The notes under the pieces are model-generated. The model was given only the letters and a program-made list of their open reading frames with translations. It was not told the DNA's origin and did not search any database. From positions 2,728,001 to 2,792,000 of the forward strand of contig NZ_CP060402.1 in assembly GCF_015040615.1 (NCBI RefSeq): a stretch of DNA of 64,000 nt. The letters run 5' to 3'. The position numbers and the translations under genes are program-made. The stretch's first letter is position 1. Each line of letters starts with the position of its first letter. This document shows, one piece after another, positions 1 through 9,843 of the stretch. Source of the stretch: Microbacterium sp. YJN-G (lineage in GTDB: Bacteria > Actinomycetota > Actinomycetes > Actinomycetales > Microbacteriaceae).

Positions 1-22
1 ATCCTTCAGCTGTCGGTGTCGG

Positions 23-222
23 TTAGGCGCTGAGTTCGAGGACGGGGTCGCTCACCTCCTCGGTTCCGGTGTCGGTGACGAGGGTGAGGCGGGACTTGGC
101 GAGCATGTCGACGCCAAGGTAGCGGCGCCCTTCTACCCACTCGTCGGTCTGCTCGGCGAGGACGGCGCCGACGAGGCGGATGATCGCGTCGCGGTTCGGG
201 AAGATCCCGACGCTGTCGGGGC
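23..222 (-). pseudogene. IS256-family transposase, C-terminal remnant
   Basis: Reading the minus strand from about 222 to a TAA stop at 23-25 gives a C-terminal tail containing GIFPNRDAIIRLVGAVLAEQ followed by DEW and GRRYLG, which is the typical end of IS256/Mutator-type transposases. The catalytic DDE core is absent and a stop codon in the same frame lies at 254-256, so only about 66 residues remain. It is a dead insertion-sequence remnant, about 150 bp outside the left tRNA-derived repeat. No terminal inverted repeat could be identified. Family assignment rests on recognising the tail motif only. Confidence 0.6.
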
Positions 223-321
223 GGCGGGCATGCCTCGATCCTTCCAGAACAGGTCACCGGCGGTCGGCCTCCCCAGAAGTCTTGTTACCAGCATGTTCCC
301 AAGCCGCTCATCCGGAGACGA

Positions 322-368
322 CGAAGGCCCCGACTTCCCAGTGTTTTCTAAGAGAGTCGGGGCCTTCG
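322..368. terminator. Strong hairpin next to tRNA-Ser 3'-end fragment
   Basis: Thirteen-base arms CGAAGGCCCCGAC and GTCGGGGCCTTCG pair around a 21-base loop. The hairpin lies 3 bp from the tRNA 3'-end copy at 372-397, on the side where a terminator for a minus-strand tRNA gene would be. It may be the original terminator of the tRNA-Ser gene, now separated from the tRNA by the inserted DNA. There is no clear T-run, so termination itself is an inference. Confidence 0.5.
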
Positions 369-371
369 ATC

Positions 372-397
372 TGGCGGTGACGGTGGGATTTGAACCC
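372..397 (-). repeat. Candidate att site: 26-bp copy of tRNA-Ser 3' end
   Basis: These 26 bp are identical to 26430-26455, the 3' end (T-arm half, acceptor stem, discriminator and CCA) of the intact tRNA-Ser gene. Identity stops at both edges (c/a on the left, t/a on the right). A truncated tRNA 3' end as a direct repeat about 26 kb from the full tRNA gene, in the same orientation and on its 3' side, is the usual signature of site-specific integration by a tyrosine recombinase. No recombinase gene remains nearby. The 244 bp from here to the next gene hold no recognisable gene. Confidence 0.7.
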
Positions 398-623
398 TTA
401 CTCAGTGGCATTTCGCCGCTGTGCACGGTGCGGTCCGAGTTGGTTTTCCGCGGATTTCGACCTTTCGCCGATGTGGGCAGCAGGACGGGAATCGTTTGAT
501 CCTTTCCCACACGCTTTCTCACGTTTCCTTCGCGAGCGATAACCCAGCCGACACTGTGGCTGAGCAGATTCGGGACCGACCGGCTGCTCCGGTGCGCACA
601 GCAAGTTGCACTCACCCAGTCAC

Positions 624-639
624 AGTGCAATACTGCACT
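624..639. promoter_or_regulatory. Palindromic operator upstream of TetR gene
   Basis: AGTGCA-atac-TGCACT is a perfect 6+6 inverted repeat ending 3 bp before the start codon of the TetR-family gene at 642. A further TTGCACT half-site lies at 606-612. The position fits an autoregulatory TetR operator that would also control the exporter downstream. Binding is inferred, not shown. Confidence 0.5.
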
Positions 640-641
640 CC

Positions 642-2943
<2,302 letters not shown>

Positions 2944-2972
2944 GGTCCGTCACGGTCGGGAAGTGATCAGCG

Positions 2973-3001
2973 GCTCCGGGTAACCTCTCGCCGCCCGGAG
3001 C
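2973..3001 (+). terminator. Terminator-like hairpin after the MFS exporter
   Basis: GCTCCGGG and CCCGGAGC pair across a 13-base loop, 30 bp after the stop codon of the exporter gene. There is no T-run, as is common for actinobacterial intrinsic terminators. Confidence 0.5.
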
Positions 3002-3100
3002 GCTCGATCAGGAGTAGAAGGCGCCGCCGCCATCCACCGAGATGGCGGCCAGGCGGAACGCGTGGGTCCGCACGATCTCGGTCGAGGCACCGACCCTTGG

Positions 3101-3412
3101 TTACGCGACGGTACGCACCCGCGCCACGATGACGATCCCGCCGGCGACCACGAGCGTTCCCGCGGTGACGTACAGGACTGCGTAATTCGGGCCCGCTGCG
3201 CCGATGCCCAGGATTAGGGGCGCGAGGAACGGCGCCAGCGCGTTGGGGATCTTCTGCGAGAACGTCGTTATCCCCATGAACCGGCCCGCCTGGGTCTCCC
3301 TGAGCGGCAGCACGTCGAGCACCATCGCCTGGTTGACCGCGAGGAAGACAGCGATTCCCAGGGTGGACGCGACGCCGCCCAGGATCAGGATCGGCATGGA
3401 GTAGGCCAGAGC
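3101..3412 (-). pseudogene. MFS transporter, C-terminal fragment
   Basis: About 104 residues covering the last three or four membrane helices of an MFS permease. It contains FMGITTFSQKIPNALAPFLA, which closely parallels AVVAFAQKIPSAIAPLIAPL in the damaged transporter at 16760-17819, and the preceding helix (NQAMVLDVLP) parallels its DQAIVYAIIP. A stop codon at 3413-3415 blocks the frame upstream and no N-terminal half is present, so this is a remnant. It may be a leftover copy of a sugar-type MFS gene of the same family as 16760-17819, lost during rearrangement at the island's left side. Confidence 0.7.
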
Positions 3413-3427
3413 TCAAGGGCGACCCTC

Positions 3428-3709
3428 AATGTCACTGACGTCATCGGCGCCGCAGCTGATCACGCTTTCGCGGACACTTCGTCTCGCGACGCGGCACGAC
3501 GGCTGTGGCGCGAGATGAGCGCTGATGCTCACATCCTCGGTTGGTCGCTCTTTCAGCGGACAACCTTCGGCCCGGCGGACCGACGCACGGGCGTCGGCGA
3601 GGGTAAAGCTCCAGGAAGCCTGGAGCTCGTCGCGGAGCCGTTCCTCGCCTCTTACCGACTATTGAAATGCGGGTGGTCGCTGTTCGACTACCGCTGCGAG
3701 GCACCCTAG
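3428..3709 (+). pseudogene. Open frame of unknown origin, likely a 3' gene fragment
   Basis: About 93 sense codons run from 3428 to TAG 3707-3709 with no good start (first ATG at 3515). The translation contains DAARRLWREMSADAHILGW and ends LFDYRCEAP. It has a plausible protein-like composition, unlike the arginine-rich shadow frames nearby, but I do not recognise a family. It lies between a transporter remnant and the 42-bp repeat, so it could be the 3' end of a gene cut by recombination. The interval 3710-3894 holds nothing recognisable. Confidence 0.3.
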
Positions 3710-3894
3710 CCCGCACCCACGCCCGGCATCACGAGACGGCGTTGCCTTGGGGGCGGTCGACTCACGGGGTGCGAGTTCCCGGCATGCACGCCTCCGCACT
3801 CGTTCATATCGCCGCGCTCTCAGGTTCGACATCAAGTCAACGTGTCGCGTCGAATGCCCGCGCCACCGCAGTCCGCGCGCTCTCACCTGCTCAC

Positions 3895-3936
3895 CCCCTT
3901 CTTACTTCCCTGTCTGGCCGTTTACCGACGATAAGA
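3895..3936. repeat. 42-bp direct repeat, left copy (candidate recombination site)
   Basis: Identical over 42 bp to 25492-25533, in the same orientation, with weaker similarity continuing about 70 bp to the left (for example CATCAAGTC followed by CGTGTCGCG in both). At its right edge the repeat runs into GATAAG-acca-CTTATC (3930-3945), an inverted repeat like a tyrosine-recombinase core site; the right copy has GATAAG-aaca-TTTATC. The left copy is 22 bp from the stop codon of the SDR gene. The two copies bracket about 21.6 kb holding nearly all of the sugar genes. Confidence 0.75.
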
Positions 3937-3958
3937 CCACTTATCTCAGCTATCCGGC

Positions 3959-4765
3959 CTAGTGAGCGTCGAGCAGCGCACCCATCTGCTTCGCGATCAT
4001 CGTCGTCGCGAACTTCGGGTTCAGGCGCGACAGACGATCCATCGCCGCCGCGTCCGAGCCGATCGTCGCGCGGAAGCGGTTCTTGACGATGGCATCGACG
4101 ATCACGCGACCAGCCTCCTGCGGTGTGGTCGTCTTGTACGAGCTGTTCTCTGCCGAGGCGTCGCCGCCCAGATCCACGCCGGAGTTCGCGGCGATTCCGG
4201 TGCTGATCGCTCCGGGGAAGATCACGGTCACGTGCACGTTCGTGTCGAGCAGCTCTGCGTACAGCGCTTCGGTGAGCAGCTTCACCGCCGCCTTCGACGC
4301 TCCGTAGACCGCCTGCCCCGGCACGGGCGCGTACGAGCCCATGCTCGCGACGTTCAGCAGAGACGCCTCCGGTCGGGCGATCAGGTGCGGGAGGAACGCC
4401 TTGCACACGTTCATGACTCCCCAGAAGTTCACGTTCATGACCTTCTCGATCTCGGAGAACGGCAGATCGTTGACCTTGACGAACTTCTGGATCACACCCG
4501 CGATGTTCGCGACTCCGTCGACCTGACCGTGCGCGGCGACCACTGCCTCGGGCAGCGCGTCGATCGCACCCCGATCGGTGATGTTCACGACGTGCGCGGT
4601 GAAGCGGCTACCGGCCCCGGCGATGCGGGCCGTCTCGTCCAGACCGGCCGCGTTGAGGTCGACGCCGGCGACAGAAGCGCCCCCGGCGAGCAGTCTGAGC
4701 GTGACCTCGCGTCCGATGCCGTTCCCTGCGCCGGTGACGACGAAGACCTTGCCTGAGATGTCCAT
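3959..4765 (-). CDS. SDR-family NAD(P)-dependent oxidoreductase
   Basis: A 268-residue classical short-chain dehydrogenase/reductase. The cofactor loop TGAGNGIG is near residues 11-18, NIAG follows near 90, and the catalytic Tyr/Lys motif is YGASK near 158-162. The ATG at 4765 is set by AGAAGG six bases upstream (seen as CCTTCT at 4771-4776 on the plus strand); the longer open frame upstream is arginine-rich and not credible. The truncated Gfo/Idh/MocA gene ends 28 bp upstream, so the two were probably one transcript. The role is likely oxidation or reduction of a sugar or of an aglycone released by the glycosidases of this island; the substrate is unknown. Confidence 0.85.
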   Translation of the reverse strand: MDISGKVFVVTGAGNGIGREVTLRLLAGGASVAGVDLNAAGLDETARIAGAGSRFTAHVVNITDRGAIDALPEAVVAAHGQVDGVANIAGVIQKFVKVNDLPFSEIEKVMNVNFWGVMNVCKAFLPHLIARPEASLLNVASMGSYAPVPGQAVYGASKAAVKLLTEALYAELLDTNVHVTVIFPGAISTGIAANSGVDLGGDASAENSSYKTTTPQEAGRVIVDAIVKNRFRATIGSDAAAMDRLSRLNPKFATTMIAKQMGALLDAH

Positions 4766-4793
4766 GGGTTCCTTCTGGGTGGGTGGGTCGCGA

Positions 4794-5354
4794 TCAGAGC
4801 GACGGGGAAGAGATCTCGGCGAGGATGCGGTCGAGCGTTCGGGTGACCGAGATCGTCGTCGCCGCGTCGTGCCAGGGATGCTCACGCAGGCCGGAGTCGA
4901 TCGCTGCAGTCACGGCCTCGAGCATCGGGCCGTAGCCGTTGCCGACTCGCGGATGCTCCACCCGCTCTGGCGCGCAGAAGATACGCTCGGCGGTGCCCGC
5001 GTGCACACGAGCGGTGCTGCCCGCCCAGAACATCGGGTCGATCGTGATCCATCCGCGCTCGCCGCTCACGGCCGCGGAGAGGTCGAGGAACTCCGTGCCC
5101 GACCACGCCAGCTGAGCGAAGGCGTTCCCGCTGTGGTCGAGAGTCGCATGCCCGGCGAGGTCGAAACCGTCCGACACGACGCCGTGCGCATGGAGATGGT
5201 CGGGCTCGCCGAGGAACCAGTGCGCGAGCGTCACCGGATAGATGCCTCTGTCGCGCAGGATGCTGCCGCCGTCTTCCGGCCGCTCTTTCGGGTCGGGGAC
5301 CACTGGGGTCGCAGCATTGTCGCTCATCCTCTCCGGGGCAGTTCGCCCCGACAT
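4794..5354 (-). pseudogene. Gfo/Idh/MocA oxidoreductase, truncated (no Rossmann domain)
   Basis: The 186 residues match the C-terminal half of Gfo/Idh/MocA sugar dehydrogenases: GGSILRDRGIYPVTLAHWFL corresponds to the conserved G-x-D-x-G-x-Y helix region after the catalytic domain boundary, followed by the large beta-sheet region. Family members are usually 330-390 residues; the whole N-terminal nucleotide-binding domain (GxGxxG) is missing, and upstream DNA goes straight into the LacI operator region. It cannot bind NAD(P) by itself, so it is probably inactive. It may have been an inositol- or hexose-type dehydrogenase partner of the SDR. Confidence 0.7.
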
Positions 5355-5385
5355 GTGGAATCAGACAACCATGGACGGAGCATTT

Positions 5386-5401
5386 TGGCAAGCGGTTGCC
5401 A
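5386..5401. promoter_or_regulatory. LacI-type operator upstream of LacI gene
   Basis: TGGCAA-gcgg-TTGCCA is a perfect 6+6 palindrome typical of LacI-family sites. It lies 87 bp before the LacI-family start codon and 31 bp outside the first codon of the truncated Gfo/Idh/MocA frame, so it could control both directions. Related sites occur before the substrate-binding protein gene (9795-9804) and the broken MFS gene (17895-17910). Confidence 0.6.
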
Positions 5402-5488
5402 TCGCTCGACGAAGGAGACGGCGACGCCCTGCCGTACGATCGGGGAACCGGATGCCCGCGACCGCAACGATGAGGGGATGACACTTCG

Positions 5489-6523
5489 ATGTCGAGAGAC
5501 GAACCGATGGCGTCCGACGAGCCGATGGCGAACCCGGCCCGCACTGGCCGACCTCCGACGATCTACGACATCGCCCAGAAGGTCGGCCTCAATCCGTCCA
5601 CGGTCTCGCGCGCGCTCAACCGACCCGGTCGAACCAACGCTTCCACCGAGGAGAGGATCCGTGCTGCCGCTGCAGAGCTCGGCTATCGCGTGAACCCCAT
5701 GGCCCGGGCGCTTCCCACGGGACTCACGGGGACTTTCGCGATCGTGCTGCCCGACATCACCAACCCCGTGCACTTCGAACTGATCCGCGGCGCGGAGCAG
5801 GTGGCACGCGCGAACGGGTACACGCTGATCATCTCGGAGACGGAGGGTTTGGCGGAGATCGAACGGGAGACCATACAGACCCTCCAATCGTCCGTGGACG
5901 GCCTCCTCGTCGTCGCCTCCCGCTTGGACGACGACTCGCTCGCGACGCTGTCCTGGGTGAAGCCGATCGTCGCGGCGAATCATGCCGCTCCGTCGCTGCC
6001 CAGCGTGATCCCCGATCTTGCGATGGGGCTCACCGCCGCCATGGATCATCTCCACGACCTCGGGCACCGGTCGGTGGCGTACCTCGGCCTCAGCGGGGTG
6101 CAGATCAATCGCCCGCGCTGGGATCTCGCACTCGACCTCGCGGCGGCACGAGACATCTCGGCGGTGGAGATCGCACTCGACGCCCCCACCGTCGAGGCGG
6201 GCGCGGCGGCGCTGCGTCGAGTACGGGCCTCCGGCGTCACCGCCGTGCTCGCTTACAACGACCTCGTCGCCCATGGGCTTCTACGAGCCGCTCGCGCCGA
6301 AGGTCTCCACCTCCCCGACGATCTCAGCGTGATCGGATTCGACGACATCTTCAGCGCCGAGCTCGCGGTCCCCGCGCTCACGACGCTGCGCTCTCCGCTG
6401 CGCGAGATCGGGACCCGTGCCATGCAGACGGTCATCGACGCGGATCGGAACCGTGCCGCGTCGAAGGTCGTGCTCCCTCTGGAGCTCGTGGTGCGGGAGT
6501 CGACCGCCAGAGTTTCGAGGTGA
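5489..6523 (+). CDS. LacI-family transcriptional regulator
   Basis: A 344-residue repressor: an N-terminal LacI helix-turn-helix (TIYDIAQKVGLNPSTVSRAL at residues 24-43) followed by a periplasmic-binding-protein-like sensor domain with IGFDDI and the usual hinge. The exact start is uncertain because several in-frame ATGs occur in the first 14 codons and none has a strong Shine-Dalgarno; the N-terminal tail before the HTH is about 20 residues. It converges with the sugar ABC transporter genes at 6564-9702 and most likely represses them through the site at 9795-9804 and itself through 5386-5401. The inducer would be a sugar taken up by that transporter. Confidence 0.9.
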   Translation: MSRDEPMASDEPMANPARTGRPPTIYDIAQKVGLNPSTVSRALNRPGRTNASTEERIRAAAAELGYRVNPMARALPTGLTGTFAIVLPDITNPVHFELIRGAEQVARANGYTLIISETEGLAEIERETIQTLQSSVDGLLVVASRLDDDSLATLSWVKPIVAANHAAPSLPSVIPDLAMGLTAAMDHLHDLGHRSVAYLGLSGVQINRPRWDLALDLAAARDISAVEIALDAPTVEAGAAALRRVRASGVTAVLAYNDLVAHGLLRAARAEGLHLPDDLSVIGFDDIFSAELAVPALTTLRSPLREIGTRAMQTVIDADRNRAASKVVLPLELVVRESTARVSR

Positions 6524-6529
6524 CGGGCG

Positions 6530-6554
6530 GGGGCGAGGAATCGGTCCTCGCCCC
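6530..6554. terminator. Bidirectional terminator hairpin
   Basis: GGGGCGAGGA and TCCTCGCCCC form a perfect 10-bp stem with a 5-base loop between the convergent LacI gene and the ABC permease gene; it can serve both strands. Confidence 0.7.
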
Positions 6555-6563
6555 GCACCGAAC

Positions 6564-7457
6564 TCACTTGATCGCTCCCGCTCCGATCCCCTTCACGATG
6601 TGCCGCTGGGCCATCAGATAGAAGATCACCACGGGCACGATCGAGATGGTCGTCGCCGCGAGCAGGATCTGCTGCTGCGGGGTCTCCGCCGACGTGAACG
6701 CGGTGAGTCCTCGCTGGATCGGCATCAGCGCGTTGTCGTCGAAGAGCACGAGCGCCATCAGGTACTCGTTCCACGCGCCGAGCCCCTGGATGACGGCCAC
6801 GGCTGCGAGCCCGGGCTTCGCGAGGGGCAGGATCACGCTCCAGAAGATGCGGAGCGGTCCGGCGCCGTCCAGCGCTGCGGCCTCCTCCAGATCACGCGGC
6901 TGGCTGACGAAGAAGCTGCGCATGATCAGGGTCGACATAGGGATGCCCGAGGTGATCAGGATCAGGACGTAGCCCACCGGGTTGTTGGTCAGCCCCAGCG
7001 AGATCAGCAGCTTGTACTGCGCCAGGAACATGGCGGGCGCAGGGATGATCATCACGGCCAGGATGATCACCGTGAACACGCCCTTGCCCGCGAAGTCGAG
7101 GCGGGCGAGCGCATAGCCCGCCAGGCTCGACACGATCAGGATGCCGGCGACGGCGCACCCCGTGTAGATGACGCTGTTGCGCAGGTACGTGCCGAGGTCA
7201 CCCTGCACCCAGGCTGTGACGTAGTTCTGCCATTGCGGGTCGGCCGGCAGGAAGGAGTCGTTCGACAGCAGCTCGGTGAGGCTCTGCAGCGATCCCGAGA
7301 GCATCCAGAGGAGCGGGAGCATCGCCGTGAGCGCGGCGATGACGAGAAGCCCGTACAACCCCACCCTGTCGGCACGGATGCGGCGACGGTTGCCGGGGCG
7401 GGTGGACTCGGTCGCGACGGGTGTCTCGTCGACCGGCGGCTGGGTGATCAGGGTCAT
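6564..7457 (-). CDS. Sugar ABC transporter permease, MalG-type
   Basis: A 297-residue inner-membrane permease with six hydrophobic helices and the EAA loop for contact with the ATPase (EEAAALDGAGPLRIFWSVIL near residues 190-210), which places it in the carbohydrate uptake CUT1 family. The ATG at 7457 overlaps the stop codon of the upstream permease by 4 bp. Its partners are the MalF-type permease and the lipoprotein just upstream. No ATPase subunit is encoded in the window; CUT1 systems in actinobacteria commonly share a housekeeping MsiK-type ATPase encoded elsewhere. Confidence 0.92.
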   Translation of the reverse strand: MTLITQPPVDETPVATESTRPGNRRRIRADRVGLYGLLVIAALTAMLPLLWMLSGSLQSLTELLSNDSFLPADPQWQNYVTAWVQGDLGTYLRNSVIYTGCAVAGILIVSSLAGYALARLDFAGKGVFTVIILAVMIIPAPAMFLAQYKLLISLGLTNNPVGYVLILITSGIPMSTLIMRSFFVSQPRDLEEAAALDGAGPLRIFWSVILPLAKPGLAAVAVIQGLGAWNEYLMALVLFDDNALMPIQRGLTAFTSAETPQQQILLAATTISIVPVVIFYLMAQRHIVKGIGAGAIK

Positions 7458-8389
7458 GCGCGGGACCTCCGCCCGGTGATGGCGAGCTGGAGCACGGAGA
7501 GCAGCACGAGAGCGCCGCCGAAGACGACGGACATCGCCGCCGCACTGCCGTAGCGCCAGTTCACGAAGGCCTCGTTGAAGATCGCCAGGGTCGGGACCAT
7601 GGTGTGGTAGCCGGGGCCTCCGTTCGTGAGAACCTGAACGGTTCCGAAGATCTGCAGGGCCGCCAGGAGTGTGAGCAGACTCACGATCGAGGTGACGGGC
7701 GCCAGATGCGGCCAGGTGATGTAGCGGAACTGAGCCCACGGGCTCGCACCATCGAGATCGGCCGCCTCATAGAGCTCTTTGGGCACGTCCTGCAGACCGG
7801 CCAGGAAGAGGAGGAATCCGAAGCCCCAGTGGAACCAGACGAAGACCGCAGCGACGGCGGGAAGCGCGACCGACGGATCGCCGAGCCAATTCTGCTGGAG
7901 CCCTCCGAGACCGATCGTCTCGAGGACCCGGTTGAGCACGCCTGAACCCGGCGCGAGGATGAACGAGAACAGCAGGCCGACGACGACCACCGAGAGCACG
8001 CCGGGCAGGTAGAACACGGTGCGGAAGAAGGTCTTGCCCCGGGTGATGCGGTTCACGGCCAGAGCCATCGCCAGGGCCACGCCGTTGCCCACGAAGAAGC
8101 CGACCACTCCGAAGAACAGCACGTTCCTCATCGAGGCCCAGAAGACGGGATCGCTCGCGATGAACTCGTAGTTCGCCAGCCCCACCCATGGAGTGTCCGG
8201 GCTCACCCCGTCCCACGACTGGAAGCTGAGGAGGATCGCCTGCCCGAACGGCACGATCGTGAAGATCCCGATGAGCGCGATGGCAGGCGCGAGGAAGAGC
8301 CAGCCCAGCAGGTTGGCCCGCAGCGAGTGCTTCCTGCGCGGCGCCCGGATGGGGCGCCGCGCAGCAAGCGACAGAGAAGACGTCGTCAT
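7454..8389 (-). CDS. Sugar ABC transporter permease, MalF-type
   Basis: A 311-residue CUT1 permease with a basic N-terminal tail, six membrane helices and an EAA motif (ELYEAADLDGASPWAQFRYI, about two thirds along). Start ATG at 8389 overlaps the stop of the substrate-binding protein gene (ATGA), and its own stop overlaps the MalG-type permease start, showing a translationally coupled operon of binding protein, MalF, MalG. It forms the membrane channel with the neighbouring permease. Confidence 0.92.
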   Translation of the reverse strand: MTTSSLSLAARRPIRAPRRKHSLRANLLGWLFLAPAIALIGIFTIVPFGQAILLSFQSWDGVSPDTPWVGLANYEFIASDPVFWASMRNVLFFGVVGFFVGNGVALAMALAVNRITRGKTFFRTVFYLPGVLSVVVVGLLFSFILAPGSGVLNRVLETIGLGGLQQNWLGDPSVALPAVAAVFVWFHWGFGFLLFLAGLQDVPKELYEAADLDGASPWAQFRYITWPHLAPVTSIVSLLTLLAALQIFGTVQVLTNGGPGYHTMVPTLAIFNEAFVNWRYGSAAAMSVVFGGALVLLSVLQLAITGRRSRA

Positions 8390-9702
8390 GACACGCGGTC
8401 TTGGGCGGCCTGGATGTTGGCCAGAGCCTCGTCGATCGTCGCCTCGCCCAGCACGACGCGCTGCGCTTCGGCGACGATGGCGGTGCGGACGTCGGTCGCG
8501 TACGTCGCGGACATGACCTGGACGGTCTCGACTCCCGAGGCGAAGCCCGCGAGCTGTGTCGGCACGTCGCCGCTCGAGAGCAGTTCGGGGTTCGTCGGCA
8601 GGATACGTCCGACCTCGGCGAACACCGCCTGCTGCTCGGGCTCGGTGAGCCACTTCACGAATGCAAGAGCCTCCTCGGGGTGCTCGCCCTTCGGGTTGAT
8701 GACCGCGCCCTTTCCGGGGACACCAGGCGAACGGGGGTCCTCGGTGCCGCCATCGACGGCGAGGATGCCCACCGAGAAGTAGTCCTCGAACTCGGGGTTC
8801 GTGCGAAGGCCCACCGAGACGCCCGGGGATGCGTCGAAGATCGAGCCCATCGCTTGGGTGAAGAACGACGACTCCACGTTCGGGTTGTCATCCTGGCCGC
8901 CGACCAGCGCGTCATGGGCGATCACGCCGGCGTCCTTCATGTCGACCAGAACCTGGAAGGCCTCTCGCCAGGCATCCTGCTCCCAGCTCTCCTCACCGTT
9001 GAAGGTCGCCGCGATCTCTTCGTCGGTCAGCCAGTTGGAGACGATCGCCTGCAGGAACTGGGGTGTGAGCGAGGCTGCGACCGAGAAGCCGCCGTCATCG
9101 GAGGCGGCGAGCGCATCGATGAAGTCCTCTGTCGTCGTCGGGGCCTCTTCGAGGGTCATCCCGGTGAGGGCCGGGTTCACGAGGAAGCCGTAGGTCTGCG
9201 TCTCCCAGTGCACCGTGTAGATCCCCGCGGGGACATCGAGGTTGTTGCCCTCCTCGAAGGTGGACATCTCGATGATCGCCGGACTGAAGTCATCGCTCCA
9301 CTCCCCCTCGAGCTCGTCGGTGAGGTCCATCGCCCAGCCCGCCTTGTAGAACGGAGCCATGTCCGTGGCCTGGAACGAGGAGTAGATGTCGGGCATCGAG
9401 TTCGACTGCGCCCGCGCCTGAAGCTTCGGGAGGTAGTCGGCGGGTCCGGGCGAGTCGATCGTGACCTTGATCCCGGTCTCGTCCGTGTACTGCTCCGCGA
9501 GCTGCGTGAGCGCGGCCTCCTGACCGCGAGACTGGTTCATGAACGTCAGTTCGACGTCTCCCGCATCGGCGGGCGGCTTCGCCGGCTCGGCAGACGAGCA
9601 GCCCGAGAGGGCGACCGCCATCGCTGCGGCGACGCCGCCGGCGGCGAGCACGAGACGTCGAGCACCTCGGGGAGCGTGGGGGTAACGCGTGGTCCTCATC
9701 AT
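8386..9702 (-). CDS. Extracellular sugar-binding lipoprotein of ABC transporter
   Basis: A 438-residue solute-binding protein. It has a basic start, a hydrophobic signal segment and the lipobox LSGC with the lipidated cysteine near residue 35, then a mature domain of the family 1 extracellular binding proteins. Start ATG 9702 (or the next ATG at 9699) follows AAGGA by 6-9 bases; the open frame upstream of that covers the promoter and operator and is rejected. First gene of the importer operon. The ligand is probably an oligosaccharide or disaccharide released by the island's glycosidases, but binding specificity cannot be read from sequence. Confidence 0.92.
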   Translation of the reverse strand: MMRTTRYPHAPRGARRLVLAAGGVAAAMAVALSGCSSAEPAKPPADAGDVELTFMNQSRGQEAALTQLAEQYTDETGIKVTIDSPGPADYLPKLQARAQSNSMPDIYSSFQATDMAPFYKAGWAMDLTDELEGEWSDDFSPAIIEMSTFEEGNNLDVPAGIYTVHWETQTYGFLVNPALTGMTLEEAPTTTEDFIDALAASDDGGFSVAASLTPQFLQAIVSNWLTDEEIAATFNGEESWEQDAWREAFQVLVDMKDAGVIAHDALVGGQDDNPNVESSFFTQAMGSIFDASPGVSVGLRTNPEFEDYFSVGILAVDGGTEDPRSPGVPGKGAVINPKGEHPEEALAFVKWLTEPEQQAVFAEVGRILPTNPELLSSGDVPTQLAGFASGVETVQVMSATYATDVRTAIVAEAQRVVLGEATIDEALANIQAAQDRVS

Positions 9703-9794
9703 TGAAAATCCTTCGAACAGTGAACCGTCGAGCGGTTCGATATCGGTTGCTGCTGCGGTGGTGCGCGCTTCGGTGACGTTCCTATCAAGACTGT

Positions 9795-9804
9795 CAACCG
9801 GTTG
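9795..9804. promoter_or_regulatory. LacI-type operator upstream of ABC importer operon
   Basis: CAACCGGTTG is a perfect 10-bp palindrome with the central CG typical of LacI-family sites, inside TCAACCGGTTGCC, about 90 bp upstream of the lipoprotein start on the minus strand. It resembles the TGGCAA/TTGCCA site before the LacI gene at 5489, the likely binder. Confidence 0.55.
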
Positions 9805-9843
9805 CCTTACAGATCTCAATCCTCTCTTGTCGTAGATGCGGGG

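Noticed and set aside
398..641. Possible integrase remnant beside the left tRNA fragment
   Set aside because: No tyrosine-recombinase motif (R...HxxR...Y) could be read in any frame.
3008..3090. Minus-strand tail AISVDGGG...AFYS resembling the end of an SDR
   Set aside because: Too short (under 30 residues) to separate from chance; mentioned only as a possible remnant.
3926..3950. GATAAG...CTTATC region as a dif/XerCD site
   Set aside because: Does not match the actinobacterial dif pattern closely and exists in two copies bracketing cargo; kept as a general recombination-site candidate.
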